Shown here one piece after another: positions 1 through 9,094 of a stretch of 32,605 nt of DNA. Origin of the DNA: Aeromicrobium sp. Lineage in GTDB: Bacteria > Actinomycetota > Actinomycetes > Propionibacteriales > Nocardioidaceae. Numbering within the stretch: position 1 is the stretch's first letter; each line of letters opens with the position of its first letter. Below the pieces are notes generated by a model. It did not search any database. It had not been told where the DNA came from and saw only the letters and a list, made by a program, of their open reading frames with translations. The translations under genes were made by a program, and so were the position numbers. The DNA lies in NCBI GenBank assembly GCA_025964895.1, contig JAOPXY010000068.1, forward strand, positions 1 through 32,605, given 5' to 3'.

Positions 1-1644
<1,644 letters not shown>

Positions 1645-1650
1645 GTGGTG

Positions 1651-1656
1651 AGTTTA
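1651..1656 (-). promoter_or_regulatory. -10 box (TAAACT) for leaderless mec
   Basis: On the minus strand TAAACT is followed by CACCAC and then the GTG of mec. This gives mec-cysO-cysM a promoter separate from clpS-DUF2017. I see no convincing -35 box. Confidence 0.5.
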
Positions 1657-1719
1657 TCGGTCGGGCCGCGGTCGACGCCGTGACGGTCGTGGGCTGAGAC
1701 GCAGGCCGGAGCGCCCGGC

Positions 1720-2307
1720 TCACTCGAGCGCGGAGATCAGGGTCTCCTGCACGTACCCCAGCCACTCGTAGATGTCGGACATCGCGACGATCGCGTCGTC
1801 GCCGGACTGCGCGACGAGCTGGGTGTCCTCCTCGCTCTCGATGCCCAGGCGCACCGCGAGCGACAGCCGGATGTCGGTCAGCGCGCGCAACCAGGACTGC
1901 ACCTCGGCGTGGTCGAGCTCGACCTCGACGGGCTCGTCGTCGACCGACGACAGGGGCGTCTCGAACCGCAGCCCCCCGTCGACGAGCGACCCGATCAGCG
2001 TCTCGGCGTGGTGCACCTTCGACGTCGTCAGGGCGCGCTCGGTGAAACGACGGAACTCGCCGGCGTCGTCGGGGTCGTCGCGGTACGCATCGGGCAGGAG
2101 CCGCAGGAGCACCGGATCGTCCGGCGGCAGGGACGACCCGCCCATGCCCAGCTGGGCCGCGAGTGGATCGGCCTCGGACTCCTCCTCGGCATTGCGGTCG
2201 CGCAGCAGCTCGACGACCTGCCCGGCGAGATTCGCCAGCAGATGGGCCTCGCCGATCTCGAACGTTGCGGTGATGCCGCCGCGGCGCCGCTTCTTGAAGG
2301 GCTTCAC
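1720..2307 (-). CDS. DUF2017 family protein
   Basis: 195-residue protein of unknown biochemical function, conserved in actinobacteria directly after clpS (Rv1332 in M. tuberculosis). It starts with a basic stretch (KPFKKRRRGG), continues as a mostly helical acidic protein, and ends in a helix rich in hydrophobic residues (DIYEWLGYVQETLISALE). No catalytic motif, signal peptide or membrane segment is visible. The GTG start has a GGAG ribosome-binding site six bases upstream. It lies 95 bases downstream of clpS and 75 upstream of mec on the same strand. The constant pairing with clpS suggests a link to the Clp degradation pathway, but that is inference only. Confidence 0.85.
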   Translation of the reverse strand: MKPFKKRRRGGITATFEIGEAHLLANLAGQVVELLRDRNAEEESEADPLAAQLGMGGSSLPPDDPVLLRLLPDAYRDDPDDAGEFRRFTERALTTSKVHHAETLIGSLVDGGLRFETPLSSVDDEPVEVELDHAEVQSWLRALTDIRLSLAVRLGIESEEDTQLVAQSGDDAIVAMSDIYEWLGYVQETLISALE

Positions 2308-2345
2308 CGCTCGCTCCGCTCGCTGTGACAGTGACTACGTCGCTG

Positions 2346-2360
2346 GCGGGCTTCGCCCGC
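2346..2360. repeat. Hairpin in the clpS-DUF2017 gap
   Basis: GCGGGC-TTC-GCCCGC, a perfect 6-bp stem with a 3-base loop, about 45 bases past the clpS stop. It is flanked by GAGCGnAGCGAG-like purine-rich words on both sides. It could attenuate or terminate the clpS message, or be part of a small dispersed repeat. Confidence 0.45.
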
Positions 2361-2402
2361 AAGCCTTGCCTCGCTGCGCTCGGCCGGTGGTGGCGTCAGC
2401 AC

Positions 2403-2699
2403 TTAGGCGTCCTGCCGTTCGAGCGTCGCCCACAGACCGTACTCGTGCATCGCCTGCACGTGACGTTCCATCTGCTCGCGACGACCGCTGGACACGACCG
2501 CCTTGCCGTCGTGGTGAACCTGCAGCATCAGCTCGTGGGCCTTCTCGTCGGTGTAGCCGAAGTAGTTGCGGAACACGTACGCGACGTACGACATCAGGTT
2601 GACCGGATCGTTCCAGACGATCGTGACCCACGGATCCTCCAGCTCGACGATGTTGTCGACGTCGGGCTCGGCGATCTCGACGGGGGTCGGGGTGGTCAC
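2403..2699 (-). CDS. clpS: ATP-dependent Clp protease adaptor ClpS
   Basis: N-end-rule adaptor that delivers substrates with destabilising N-terminal residues to ClpC/ClpA-ClpP. The 98-residue product has the family core [20 protein letters not shown] (residues 24-43), then the [13 protein letters not shown] block and the C-terminal GLWATLE. The start is taken as the GTG at 2699: a CACAAT -10 box ends six bases before it and TTGCTC lies 16 bases further up. A longer reading frame exists up to 2756, but it would run through that promoter and has a composition unlike ClpS N-termini. pncB is transcribed divergently from 71 bases away, as in M. tuberculosis Rv1330c/Rv1331. Confidence 0.92.
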   Translation of the reverse strand: MTTPTPVEIAEPDVDNIVELEDPWVTIVWNDPVNLMSYVAYVFRNYFGYTDEKAHELMLQVHHDGKAVVSSGRREQMERHVQAMHEYGLWATLERQDA

Positions 2700-2705
2700 G
2701 ACACC

Positions 2706-2733
2706 ATTGTGTCGCAGGCACCCGACGGAGCAA
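2706..2733 (-). promoter_or_regulatory. clpS promoter (-35 TTGCTC, 16 bp, -10 CACAAT)
   Basis: -35 TTGCTC at 2728-2733 and -10 CACAAT at 2706-2711 on the minus strand, six bases before the GTG. The spacing predicts transcription starting at the GTG itself. Confidence 0.5.
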
Positions 2734-2757
2734 ACGGCGCCGGACCTGCCGGCCACC

Positions 2758-2763
2758 TAGGCT
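2758..2763 (+). promoter_or_regulatory. -10 box (TAGGCT) for leaderless pncB
   Basis: TAGGCT followed by TGGCGC and the GTG of pncB. It lies about 50 bases from the divergent clpS -10 box, so the two promoters share their upstream DNA. Confidence 0.6.
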
Positions 2764-2769
2764 TGGCGC

Positions 2770-4074
2770 GTGAGCGTCTCCCGGACCACCTCCCTGCTGA
2801 CCGACCGCTATGAGCTGACGATGCTGCAGGCCACGCTGCGCGACGGGACGGCCGGACGGCGCTCGGTGTTCGAGCTGTTCGCGCGGCGACTGTCGGGCGG
2901 CCGGCGCTACGGCGTCGTCGCCGGCATCGGCCGGGTGCTGGACGCGCTGGAGGACTTCCGGTTCGTCGAGGACGACCTCGCGTGGCTGCGCGAGGAGGCA
3001 GTCGTCGACGCCGACACGCTGCAGTGGCTCGCCGACTACCGCTTCACGGGCACGATCTGGGGCTACCCCGACGGCGAGGTCTACTTCCCCCGCTCCCCCG
3101 TGCTGATCGTCGAGGGAACGTTCGCCGAGTGCGTGATCCTCGAGACGCTGCTGCTGTCGGTGCTCAACCACGACTCCGCCATCGCGACGGCCGCCGCCCG
3201 GATGATCACGGCCGCCGGCGACCGCCCGTGCATCGAGATGGGCTCGCGCCGCACCCACGAGGCGGCCGCGGTCGCCGCGGCCCGGTCGGCGTACATCGCC
3301 GGATTCGCCGCGACGTCGAACCTGGAGGCGGGGCGGACGTACGGCATCCCGACGACGGGCACGAGCGCCCACTCGTTCACGCTGCTGCACGACAGCGAGC
3401 GCGCCGCGTTCGAGGCGCAGATCCGTGCCCTCGGGCCCGGCACGACGCTGCTGGTCGACACGTACGACATCCCCGAGGCCATCCGGACCGGTGTCGACCT
3501 GGCCGGCACGGAGCTCGGGGCGGTGCGCCTCGACTCCGGCGACCTCGTCTCGCTCGCGCGCTCGGTCCGGAACCAGCTAGACGAGCTGGGCTCCACCGGC
3601 ACCCGCATCACGGTGACGAGCGATCTCGACGAGCACGCGATCGCCGCCCTCGCGATCGCTCCCGTCGACGGCTACGGCGTCGGAACGTCGCTGGTCACCG
3701 GCTCGGGCGTCCCGACCAGCGGATTCGTCTACAAGCTCGTGTCGCGGGCCAGTGACGACGGGTCGATGGTCTCCGTCGCCAAGAAGAGTCTCGACAAGGT
3801 GTCGGTGGGTGGACGCAAGTACGCCCTGCGGCGGCGCGGCGCCTCGGGCCGGGCCGAGGCGGAGGTCATCGGCGTCGGCGCCCAGCCGCGGCACGACGGC
3901 GACGACCGTCCGCTGCTGGTCGAGCTGGTCCGCGACGGCTTGCGCATCCACACCGAGACGCTCGACGACGCGCGCGTCCGCCTGCGCAGCGCCCTGGCCG
4001 AGCTGCCCCCGGCCGCGACCCAGCTCTCGAAGGGCGATCCCGTCCTCGAGACCGTCTACGAGGAGACCCCATGA
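2770..4074 (+). CDS. pncB: Nicotinate phosphoribosyltransferase
   Basis: Converts nicotinate and PRPP to nicotinate mononucleotide with ATP, the entry step of the Preiss-Handler NAD salvage route. 434 residues, normal for the actinobacterial form. Visible motifs: the N-terminal LLTDRYELTMLQA substrate region (residues 9-21), GTSAHSF with H201, the histidine phosphorylated in this family, RLDSGDL (253-259), and GVGTSLVT in the phosphate-binding C-terminal part. The GTG start is supported by a -10 box six bases upstream. The TGA stop overlaps the pncA ATG (ATGA), so the two salvage enzymes are translationally coupled. Confidence 0.95.
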   Translation: MSVSRTTSLLTDRYELTMLQATLRDGTAGRRSVFELFARRLSGGRRYGVVAGIGRVLDALEDFRFVEDDLAWLREEAVVDADTLQWLADYRFTGTIWGYPDGEVYFPRSPVLIVEGTFAECVILETLLLSVLNHDSAIATAAARMITAAGDRPCIEMGSRRTHEAAAVAAARSAYIAGFAATSNLEAGRTYGIPTTGTSAHSFTLLHDSERAAFEAQIRALGPGTTLLVDTYDIPEAIRTGVDLAGTELGAVRLDSGDLVSLARSVRNQLDELGSTGTRITVTSDLDEHAIAALAIAPVDGYGVGTSLVTGSGVPTSGFVYKLVSRASDDGSMVSVAKKSLDKVSVGGRKYALRRRGASGRAEAEVIGVGAQPRHDGDDRPLLVELVRDGLRIHTETLDDARVRLRSALAELPPAATQLSKGDPVLETVYEETP

Positions 4075-4631
4075 GCCAGCCGACCACCGCCCTGATCGTC
4101 GTCGACGTGCAGAACGACTTCTGCGAGGGCGGGTCGCTCGCGGTCGCAGGCGGGGCGCGGGTCGCCGCCGACGTCGCGGAGCTCATCGCGTCCGGCGGAT
4201 ACGCGACGGTCGTCGCGACGCGCGACCACCACATCGACCCCGGCCCGCACTTCTCGGACACCCCGGACTTCGTCGACTCGTGGCCGCCGCACTGCGTCGT
4301 CGGCACTCCCGGCGTCGAGCTGCACGCCCCGCTGGAGACCTCGATGTTCGCGGAGGTCTTCGACAAGGGTGAGTACACCGCGGCGTACTCCGGCTTCGAG
4401 GGCGCATCGGCCACGGGGACGGGCCTCGCCGACTGGCTGCGCGCCGCGGGCGTCGACCACGTCGACGTGTGCGGCATCGCGACGGACCACTGCGTGCGGG
4501 CCACGGCTCTCGACGCGGCTCGCGAGGGCTTCAGGGTGCGGGTGCTGGCGGGGCTGACGGCCGCCGTCACCCCGGCCAGCCTTCCGGCCCTCCAGGCCGA
4601 GTGGGCGGCCGCCGGGGTCACGACGGCTTGA
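4071..4631 (+). CDS. pncA: Nicotinamidase (pyrazinamidase) PncA
   Basis: Hydrolyses nicotinamide to nicotinate and ammonia, making the substrate of the preceding pncB. 186 residues, the size of M. tuberculosis PncA and closely similar in sequence. The catalytic triad is intact: D12 (VDVQNDF), K99 (FDKG) and C141 (ATDHC). The metal-binding residues D52, H54, H60 and H74 are all present (RDHHIDPGPHF and WPPH). Together with PncB it recycles nicotinamide released by NAD-consuming enzymes. Such an enzyme would also activate pyrazinamide. The start overlaps the pncB stop by four bases. Confidence 0.96.
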   Translation: MSQPTTALIVVDVQNDFCEGGSLAVAGGARVAADVAELIASGGYATVVATRDHHIDPGPHFSDTPDFVDSWPPHCVVGTPGVELHAPLETSMFAEVFDKGEYTAAYSGFEGASATGTGLADWLRAAGVDHVDVCGIATDHCVRATALDAAREGFRVRVLAGLTAAVTPASLPALQAEWAAAGVTTA

Positions 4632-4654
4632 CGATGCCCGTCGGTGGACGGCGT

Positions 4655-4660
4655 TACGTT
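4655..4660 (+). promoter_or_regulatory. -10 box (TACGTT) for the leaderless Eis-type gene
   Basis: TACGTT followed by GGACCG and a GTG start. It sits in the 35-base gap after pncA, so the acetyltransferase can be transcribed on its own. Confidence 0.55.
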
Positions 4661-4666
4661 GGACCG

Positions 4667-5968
4667 GTGACCACCACACCAGCCGACCTCCAGATCGACG
4701 AGACGTCCCGCGCCGTGCTGGCCGCCGGCGGGCTCCGGCTCGACGTCCTCGACCACACCGACGCCGCCGCGTACGCCGAGTGGTTCCGCGCCGAGACCCG
4801 CGGCTTCCACGGCGCCGAGCCGAGCGCCGCGGTCACCGAGCAGCAGCACTCCCGGCTGCTCGACGGCCACCGGCTCGTCGGCGTGTGGGACCCGACCACC
4901 CCCGCGCCGGACCGACCCGTCGCCACGACGATCTGCTGGCCGGCCGACCTGACGGTGCCGGGTCGCCGCACGGTCTCCGCGTGGGCGATCAGCGGCGTCA
5001 CCGTCGCCCCGACCCATCGTCGACGCGGCATCGCGCGGGCGCTCATGGAGGCCGAGCTGCGCACCGCGGTCGAGCTGGGCCTGCCCCTGGCCGTACTCAC
5101 GGTGTCCGAGTCGACCCTCTACGGACGATATGGCTTCGGCGTCGCCGCGCTGGCACGCGACGTCAAGATTTCGACCCGGCGGGTGCGCTGGACCGGTCCG
5201 GCCGCGCCGGGGCGCATCCACTTCGTCCCGACCGAGCAGCTCGCGGTCGACGGTCACGAGATCGTCGAGCGCGTGCGGCGAGAGACACCCGGGCAGATCA
5301 GCTACGACCGCGAGGGCACGCTGTGGCTGCGCCAGCTCGGCCTGTCCGCCGACGACGACAACGCCAAGAAGCTGCGCTGCGTGCGCTACGACGATTCCGG
5401 CGGCACGCCGCAGGGCTTCGCGATCTACCGCGTGACCGAGAACGAGCAGGACTTCGCCGAGCACGAGCTGACGCTGCACGCGCTGGTCGCGGCGACCCCC
5501 GAGGCCTACGCGGGGCTGTGGCGCTTCGTGCTCGAGATCGATCTCGTCTCGACCGTCACGGCGCACCTGCGGCCGGTCGACGAGCCGTTGCGCTGGATGG
5601 TGTCGGACTTCCGCGCCGTCCGGGTCACCGAGGTTGATCACCTCTGGGTGCGGGTGCTCGACGTTCCCGCCGCCCTCGGCGCCCGCACCTACGCCGCCGC
5701 GGGACGCATCGTCATCGCCGTCGACGACCCGCAGGACCATGCGGCGGGCACGTGGGCGCTCGACGTCGGAGCCGCCGGCACCGCGACGGTCAGCGCGGTC
5801 GACGAGACCGCCGACGTCATCGTCACCGCGTCCGCGCTCGGCTCGCTGCTGCTGGGCGGCGTGCGGGCGACGGCGCTGGCCGCCGCGGGCTCGGTGCACG
5901 GAGACGCCGCACGGCTCGACGAGATGTTCCGCTCCCCCGTCGAGCCGTACCTGAGCATCTGGTTCTGA
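4667..5968 (+). CDS. Eis-type GNAT N-acetyltransferase
   Basis: 433-residue member of the Eis family: an N-terminal GNAT domain, a second GNAT-like domain and a C-terminal sterol-carrier-like domain. Eis acetylates aminoglycosides and other amines with acetyl-CoA. The acetyl-CoA loop is V113-A-P-T-H-R-R-R-G-I-A. The general acid tyrosine (Tyr126 in M. tuberculosis Eis) corresponds to Y152 in LYGRYGFG. The chain ends in SIWF, and a free C-terminal phenylalanine carboxylate is the catalytic base in this family, so both catalytic elements are kept. The GTG start at 4667 is chosen because a TACGTT -10 box ends six bases before it; an open frame continues upstream but overlaps pncA. The natural substrate cannot be read from sequence. 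Confidence 0.9.
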   Translation: MTTTPADLQIDETSRAVLAAGGLRLDVLDHTDAAAYAEWFRAETRGFHGAEPSAAVTEQQHSRLLDGHRLVGVWDPTTPAPDRPVATTICWPADLTVPGRRTVSAWAISGVTVAPTHRRRGIARALMEAELRTAVELGLPLAVLTVSESTLYGRYGFGVAALARDVKISTRRVRWTGPAAPGRIHFVPTEQLAVDGHEIVERVRRETPGQISYDREGTLWLRQLGLSADDDNAKKLRCVRYDDSGGTPQGFAIYRVTENEQDFAEHELTLHALVAATPEAYAGLWRFVLEIDLVSTVTAHLRPVDEPLRWMVSDFRAVRVTEVDHLWVRVLDVPAALGARTYAAAGRIVIAVDDPQDHAAGTWALDVGAAGTATVSAVDETADVIVTASALGSLLLGGVRATALAAAGSVHGDAARLDEMFRSPVEPYLSIWF

Positions 5969-6024
5969 CCTGCGGCTACTTCCTGGTGACGCGGACCTCT
6001 TGTCGGCCGAGGACTTCGAGGCCG

Positions 6025-7074
6025 CTATCCCTGCAGCAGCTCCTTGGCGAGCAGCTCGAGCGTGTGCTCGCGGCCCGGCGCGGTGCGGGGATCGGTGCCG
6101 CGGCGGGCGGACGCGACGGGGTTGACCATGACCTCGTCCACCCCGAACTGATCGGCGAGCTCACGCAGCTGAGCCGCGGCGGACGCCGGCGTGCCGACGA
6201 CGGCCTTGCCGAACGCCGACTCGACCATCGCCTGGGCCTGCGGGTGCAGGTCGATCGCCTGGGCGTCCTCGACGAGGTCGAGCGCCGTGAGCGGCTGGCC
6301 CGTGCGCAGCTTCGCCATCATGTGCAGGTTGGGCAGCATCAGCGCGGCGGCCTCCTCCTCGGTGTCCGCGACGGACGCGTTGACCGTCAGGAACGTGACG
6401 GGCTCGGGCGCGAGATCGCTGGGCCGGAACTCGCGGCGGTACACCGCGAGCGCCTCGGCCGTGCCCTGGCCGGAGAAGTGGTGCGCGAAGACGTACGGCA
6501 GACCCTTCGCCGCGGCGAGGTGCGCGGAGTACATCGACGATCCCAGCAGCCACATGCGGGGCACGGAGGCTGCGGCAGGCGTGGCCTTCAAGATGTAGTC
6601 CTGGCGCGGGATCGCGACCCGGACGCCCTCGGCGCCCATCAGCGCCACGACGTCGTCGAGGTACTGCGGGAAGTTCTCGATGTCCGTATCGTCACGACCG
6701 GCCGCGCCGCGCAGCGCCATCGAGGTGACGGGATCGGAGCCCGGGGCACGGCCGATGCCGAGGTCGATGCGGCCCGGAGTGGCGGCCTCGAGCAACGCGA
6801 ACTGCTCCGCGACCGCGAGCGGAGCGTGGTTGGGCAGCATGACGCCGCCCGATCCGAGCCGGATGCGGTCGGTGTGAGCGCCCAGGATGCCGATCAGCAC
6901 CGGCGGCGAGGTGGCGGCGACGGCCGGCATGTTGTGGTGCTCAGCCACCCAGAACCGGGTGAAGCCGGCACGATCGGCCACCTGCGCCAGCGACACGGTC
7001 GCGGCGACGGCGTCGCCGGTCGTCTGGTCGGTGCGGACGGGGACGAGATCGAGCACGGAGAGTCTCACCTCCAT
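6025..7074 (-). CDS. LLM-class flavin-dependent oxidoreductase
   Basis: Luciferase-like monooxygenase fold (TIM barrel using reduced FMN or F420), 349 residues. Typical blocks: FWVAEHHNMPAVAATSPPVLIG (AEHHN at 44-48), the GSGGVMLPNHAPL segment around residue 75, and DLGIGRAPGSDP near 104. This pattern belongs to the group of small-molecule LLM enzymes often annotated as YhbW-like; the substrate and cofactor (FMN or F420) are not determined by sequence. The ATG at 7074 is used, but a GTG two codons in (VRLSVLD) is nearly as good; neither has a clear ribosome-binding site or -10 box. It converges on the Eis-type gene, with 56 bases between their stops. Confidence 0.88.
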   Translation of the reverse strand: MEVRLSVLDLVPVRTDQTTGDAVAATVSLAQVADRAGFTRFWVAEHHNMPAVAATSPPVLIGILGAHTDRIRLGSGGVMLPNHAPLAVAEQFALLEAATPGRIDLGIGRAPGSDPVTSMALRGAAGRDDTDIENFPQYLDDVVALMGAEGVRVAIPRQDYILKATPAAASVPRMWLLGSSMYSAHLAAAKGLPYVFAHHFSGQGTAEALAVYRREFRPSDLAPEPVTFLTVNASVADTEEEAAALMLPNLHMMAKLRTGQPLTALDLVEDAQAIDLHPQAQAMVESAFGKAVVGTPASAAAQLRELADQFGVDEVMVNPVASARRGTDPRTAPGREHTLELLAKELLQG

Positions 7075-7117
7075 GACAACGCCTCGCCCCCGCCGAACCT
7101 TCCCGGTGTCGCGCGGA

Positions 7118-8071
7118 TCAGTCGTGGGCGTCGGCCCGCGTGATCCAGTAGTCCGCCGTCTCGGGGCTTACGACGCCGAACCGGGCGTTGACCGCGAACA
7201 GCGAGTCCTTCACCAGGGCGACGGTGCTGGGCACGTCGATCTCCGCGGCGAAGTCGCGGCGGCCGATCGTGTCGACAATCTTGGCCGAGCGCGCCTTCTT
7301 CGCCAGATGCAGCACACGGATGCGGTTGTCGCGGTTCTGCACGACGTACAGGGTGCCGCGCGGGCCGAGCTCGAGGCCGTCGCCATTGACGAACGTCCGG
7401 CCCCTCGTCGTGATCCGCTTGGTCCGGCCCGAGCTCGGGTTGATCCGGAACAGCCGGCCGGTGTTGCTCTGGACGCTCACCAGGACGCCGCCTCCGCTGA
7501 CGATGCCGTTGAGGTTGTTGCCCTCCGCGAGCCGCAGGTCGCCCGTCAGCGGCAGGGTCTTGGCCCGCCACGAGGCGGGCAGCTTCTTCGTCCGCGACGA
7601 CAGCGGCACCACGAGCAGCTCGCGGCTGCGCGAGTCGGTCGCGTAGACCGCGGTGTCGGTCACGGTCACGTCGTTCACGAAGCGATCGGCGCTGCTGGGG
7701 AACGAGTAGGTCCGCAGCACCTTGCCGGTGTCGGCGTCCTGCGCGCGAATCTGCTTGCCCGCTCCGCCCGCGACCCACAGCACGTCGCGCTTGACGTCGT
7801 GGTCGATACCCACGGCGACGCGGCCCGTGGCCCCCGCGAAGGTCTTCTTGCGGCCCGAGCCGATGCCGATCTTCAGGATGGATCCGTCCGCGCGCGAACC
7901 GGAGTAGAGGCTCTTGCCGTCGGTCGTGATGCCCTCGGGCAGCCACCCGTTCGGCAGCTCGATGCGGTCCGGCGGGGCAAAGCCGCCGTCGTCGGCGTGG
8001 GCCGACGCCGGCAGCACGGTGGCTGCTACGAGCATCGCCGCGAGGGCGATCTTCGAACGGGGATGCTTCAC
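7118..8071 (-). CDS. Secreted beta-propeller protein (SMP-30/NHL-like)
   Basis: 317 residues with a clear Sec signal peptide: basic KHPRSK, a hydrophobic core, and a probable cleavage after AHA at residue 26. The mature part consists of repeated short strands with G-x-LYxxxSR, LWVAGG, VYATDSRSRELLV and LYVVQNRDNRIRVL segments, the look of a six-bladed propeller related to gluconolaconase/SMP-30 or NHL repeats. It is therefore probably an extracellular binding protein or lactone-type hydrolase. No enzyme-specific residues can be assigned with confidence. The GTG start has a GGAG ribosome-binding site six bases upstream. It lies 43 bases ahead of the LLM gene on the same strand and may share its message. 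Confidence 0.8.
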   Translation of the reverse strand: MKHPRSKIALAAMLVAATVLPASAHADDGGFAPPDRIELPNGWLPEGITTDGKSLYSGSRADGSILKIGIGSGRKKTFAGATGRVAVGIDHDVKRDVLWVAGGAGKQIRAQDADTGKVLRTYSFPSSADRFVNDVTVTDTAVYATDSRSRELLVVPLSSRTKKLPASWRAKTLPLTGDLRLAEGNNLNGIVSGGGVLVSVQSNTGRLFRINPSSGRTKRITTRGRTFVNGDGLELGPRGTLYVVQNRDNRIRVLHLAKKARSAKIVDTIGRRDFAAEIDVPSTVALVKDSLFAVNARFGVVSPETADYWITRADAHD

Positions 8072-8158
8072 GGGTGTCTCCAGTCGTCGTGGGGGAAAGA
8101 CCTGTCCATCGTCGTCACGATCGGGCGGACCGGCAACCCCTGCGGCAACCCGCCGGCG

Positions 8159-9040
8159 TCAGCCGGTGCGCGACACCTCGCCGTCGGCCGGCATGGACGT
8201 CGGGAACGTCCCGAGCCGGTCGATCATGAATCCGCCGGGGTACGAGCGGATGCGGTGCGTGTCGCGCAGCAGCTTGGGCCGGCGGCGCGGCGGCAGGAAC
8301 CGGACGATGCGGCCGCGTGCCACGAGCGAGGCGTGAGCCAGACGGACCAGGAGCGCCGGCGGCCTCGGGTAGTCGAAGGCCGCGCGCAGGTGGTCGTCGA
8401 GCAGCGCGATGCTGAACTGCCGCATGATCGGGCGCAGCGGCCTCGGGTAGAACGTCACGAACAGGTCGAGCGTCGAGTCGGCGACGGCGCGTGCCTTCGC
8501 ATCGAAGAGGTAGGTGTCGCGCTCGTAGGCGTCCATCAACGCCGCGAAGCCCTCGAAATCGTCCGGGACGTCCTTGATGCCCATGAGCCGGCCGAGTCGC
8601 TGGTAGTAGCGGACCGCGGCGAGGCGCTCGGCGTCGGTGCCGCGGCGCCAGCCGTACCGCTCGATCCACCGGACGGGGGTCACCACGAACGTCGACAGGA
8701 CGTACAGCATGTCGGCATGGGAGATGTCGTAGCTGCCGTGCATCTGGTTCATGCGGCGCACGCCGGCGCGGCCGTCGGGCGACTCCATGCCCTGCTCGGC
8801 GATGACCTCCAGGAGGATCGCGGTGTCGTCGTGGCGCTTCTGCACGGCGCCGGTGAACTCCCCCGTGTCGTACAGCAGGCGCCCGATCGACGGCACCGCG
8901 TACGTGCGGAAGAGGGCGAAGCTCAGCGCCTGCTGGGAGTCCCACGGGAACTCGTACAGGCCGACGATCCGGGCGATCTGCTCGAAGTCGGTCTCCGGGT
9001 CGAGCCGGGCGATCTGCTGCTGCCAGTGGTCGCGTCTCAT
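8159..9040 (-). CDS. MpaB/DUF2236-family oxygenase
   Basis: 293-residue helical protein of the DUF2236 family, which includes fungal MpaB and latex-clearing protein (a b-type heme dioxygenase). Family features: the N-terminal arginine/histidine-rich region, the LLYDTGEFTGAVQKRHDDT stretch (residues 56-74) and MHGSYDISHADMLYVLSTF with H101 and H108, candidate heme ligands. The ATG at 9040 is preferred over an upstream GTG at 9073, because the 33 bases between them hold a complete promoter and operator: -10 TATGGT ends six bases before this ATG. It probably performs an oxidative step on a hydrophobic substrate; the substrate is unknown. The hydrolase upstream and the secreted propeller protein downstream lie on the same strand. 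Confidence 0.85.
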   Translation of the reverse strand: MRRDHWQQQIARLDPETDFEQIARIVGLYEFPWDSQQALSFALFRTYAVPSIGRLLYDTGEFTGAVQKRHDDTAILLEVIAEQGMESPDGRAGVRRMNQMHGSYDISHADMLYVLSTFVVTPVRWIERYGWRRGTDAERLAAVRYYQRLGRLMGIKDVPDDFEGFAALMDAYERDTYLFDAKARAVADSTLDLFVTFYPRPLRPIMRQFSIALLDDHLRAAFDYPRPPALLVRLAHASLVARGRIVRFLPPRRRPKLLRDTHRIRSYPGGFMIDRLGTFPTSMPADGEVSRTG

Positions 9041-9046
9041 CCCCGG

Positions 9047-9075
9047 ACCATATCGTGACAGTGCCACTGTCACAA
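9047..9075 (-). promoter_or_regulatory. Promoter of the MpaB/DUF2236 gene (-35 TTGTGA, 17 bp, -10 TATGGT)
   Basis: -35 TTGTGA at 9070-9075, 17-base spacer, -10 TATGGT at 9047-9052, then six bases to the ATG. This is the best-formed promoter in the window and predicts a leaderless mRNA. Confidence 0.7.
9055..9073. promoter_or_regulatory. 19-bp perfect palindromic operator inside the MpaB promoter
   Basis: GTGACAGTGcCACTGTCAC: nine-base arms around one central base. It fills the spacer between -35 and -10 and overlaps the -35 box, a position where a bound repressor would block RNA polymerase. Size and symmetry fit a TetR- or GntR-type dimer; no gene for a regulator lies next to it. Confidence 0.7.
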
Positions 9076-9094
9076 TGGTCCGGAGCGCCCGTTC

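Noticed and set aside
2403-2756. A longer ClpS starting at 2756
   Set aside because: The extra 19 codons cover the clpS -10 and -35 boxes, come within 13 bases of the divergent pncB start, and do not look like a ClpS N-terminus.
3866-5899. A 677-codon open frame on the minus strand
   Set aside because: Antisense shadow of pncB, pncA and the Eis-type gene; the real genes have intact motifs and the antisense product is low complexity.
8159-9073. A longer MpaB/DUF2236 protein starting at the GTG at 9073
   Set aside because: The added codons are the operator and the -10 box themselves.
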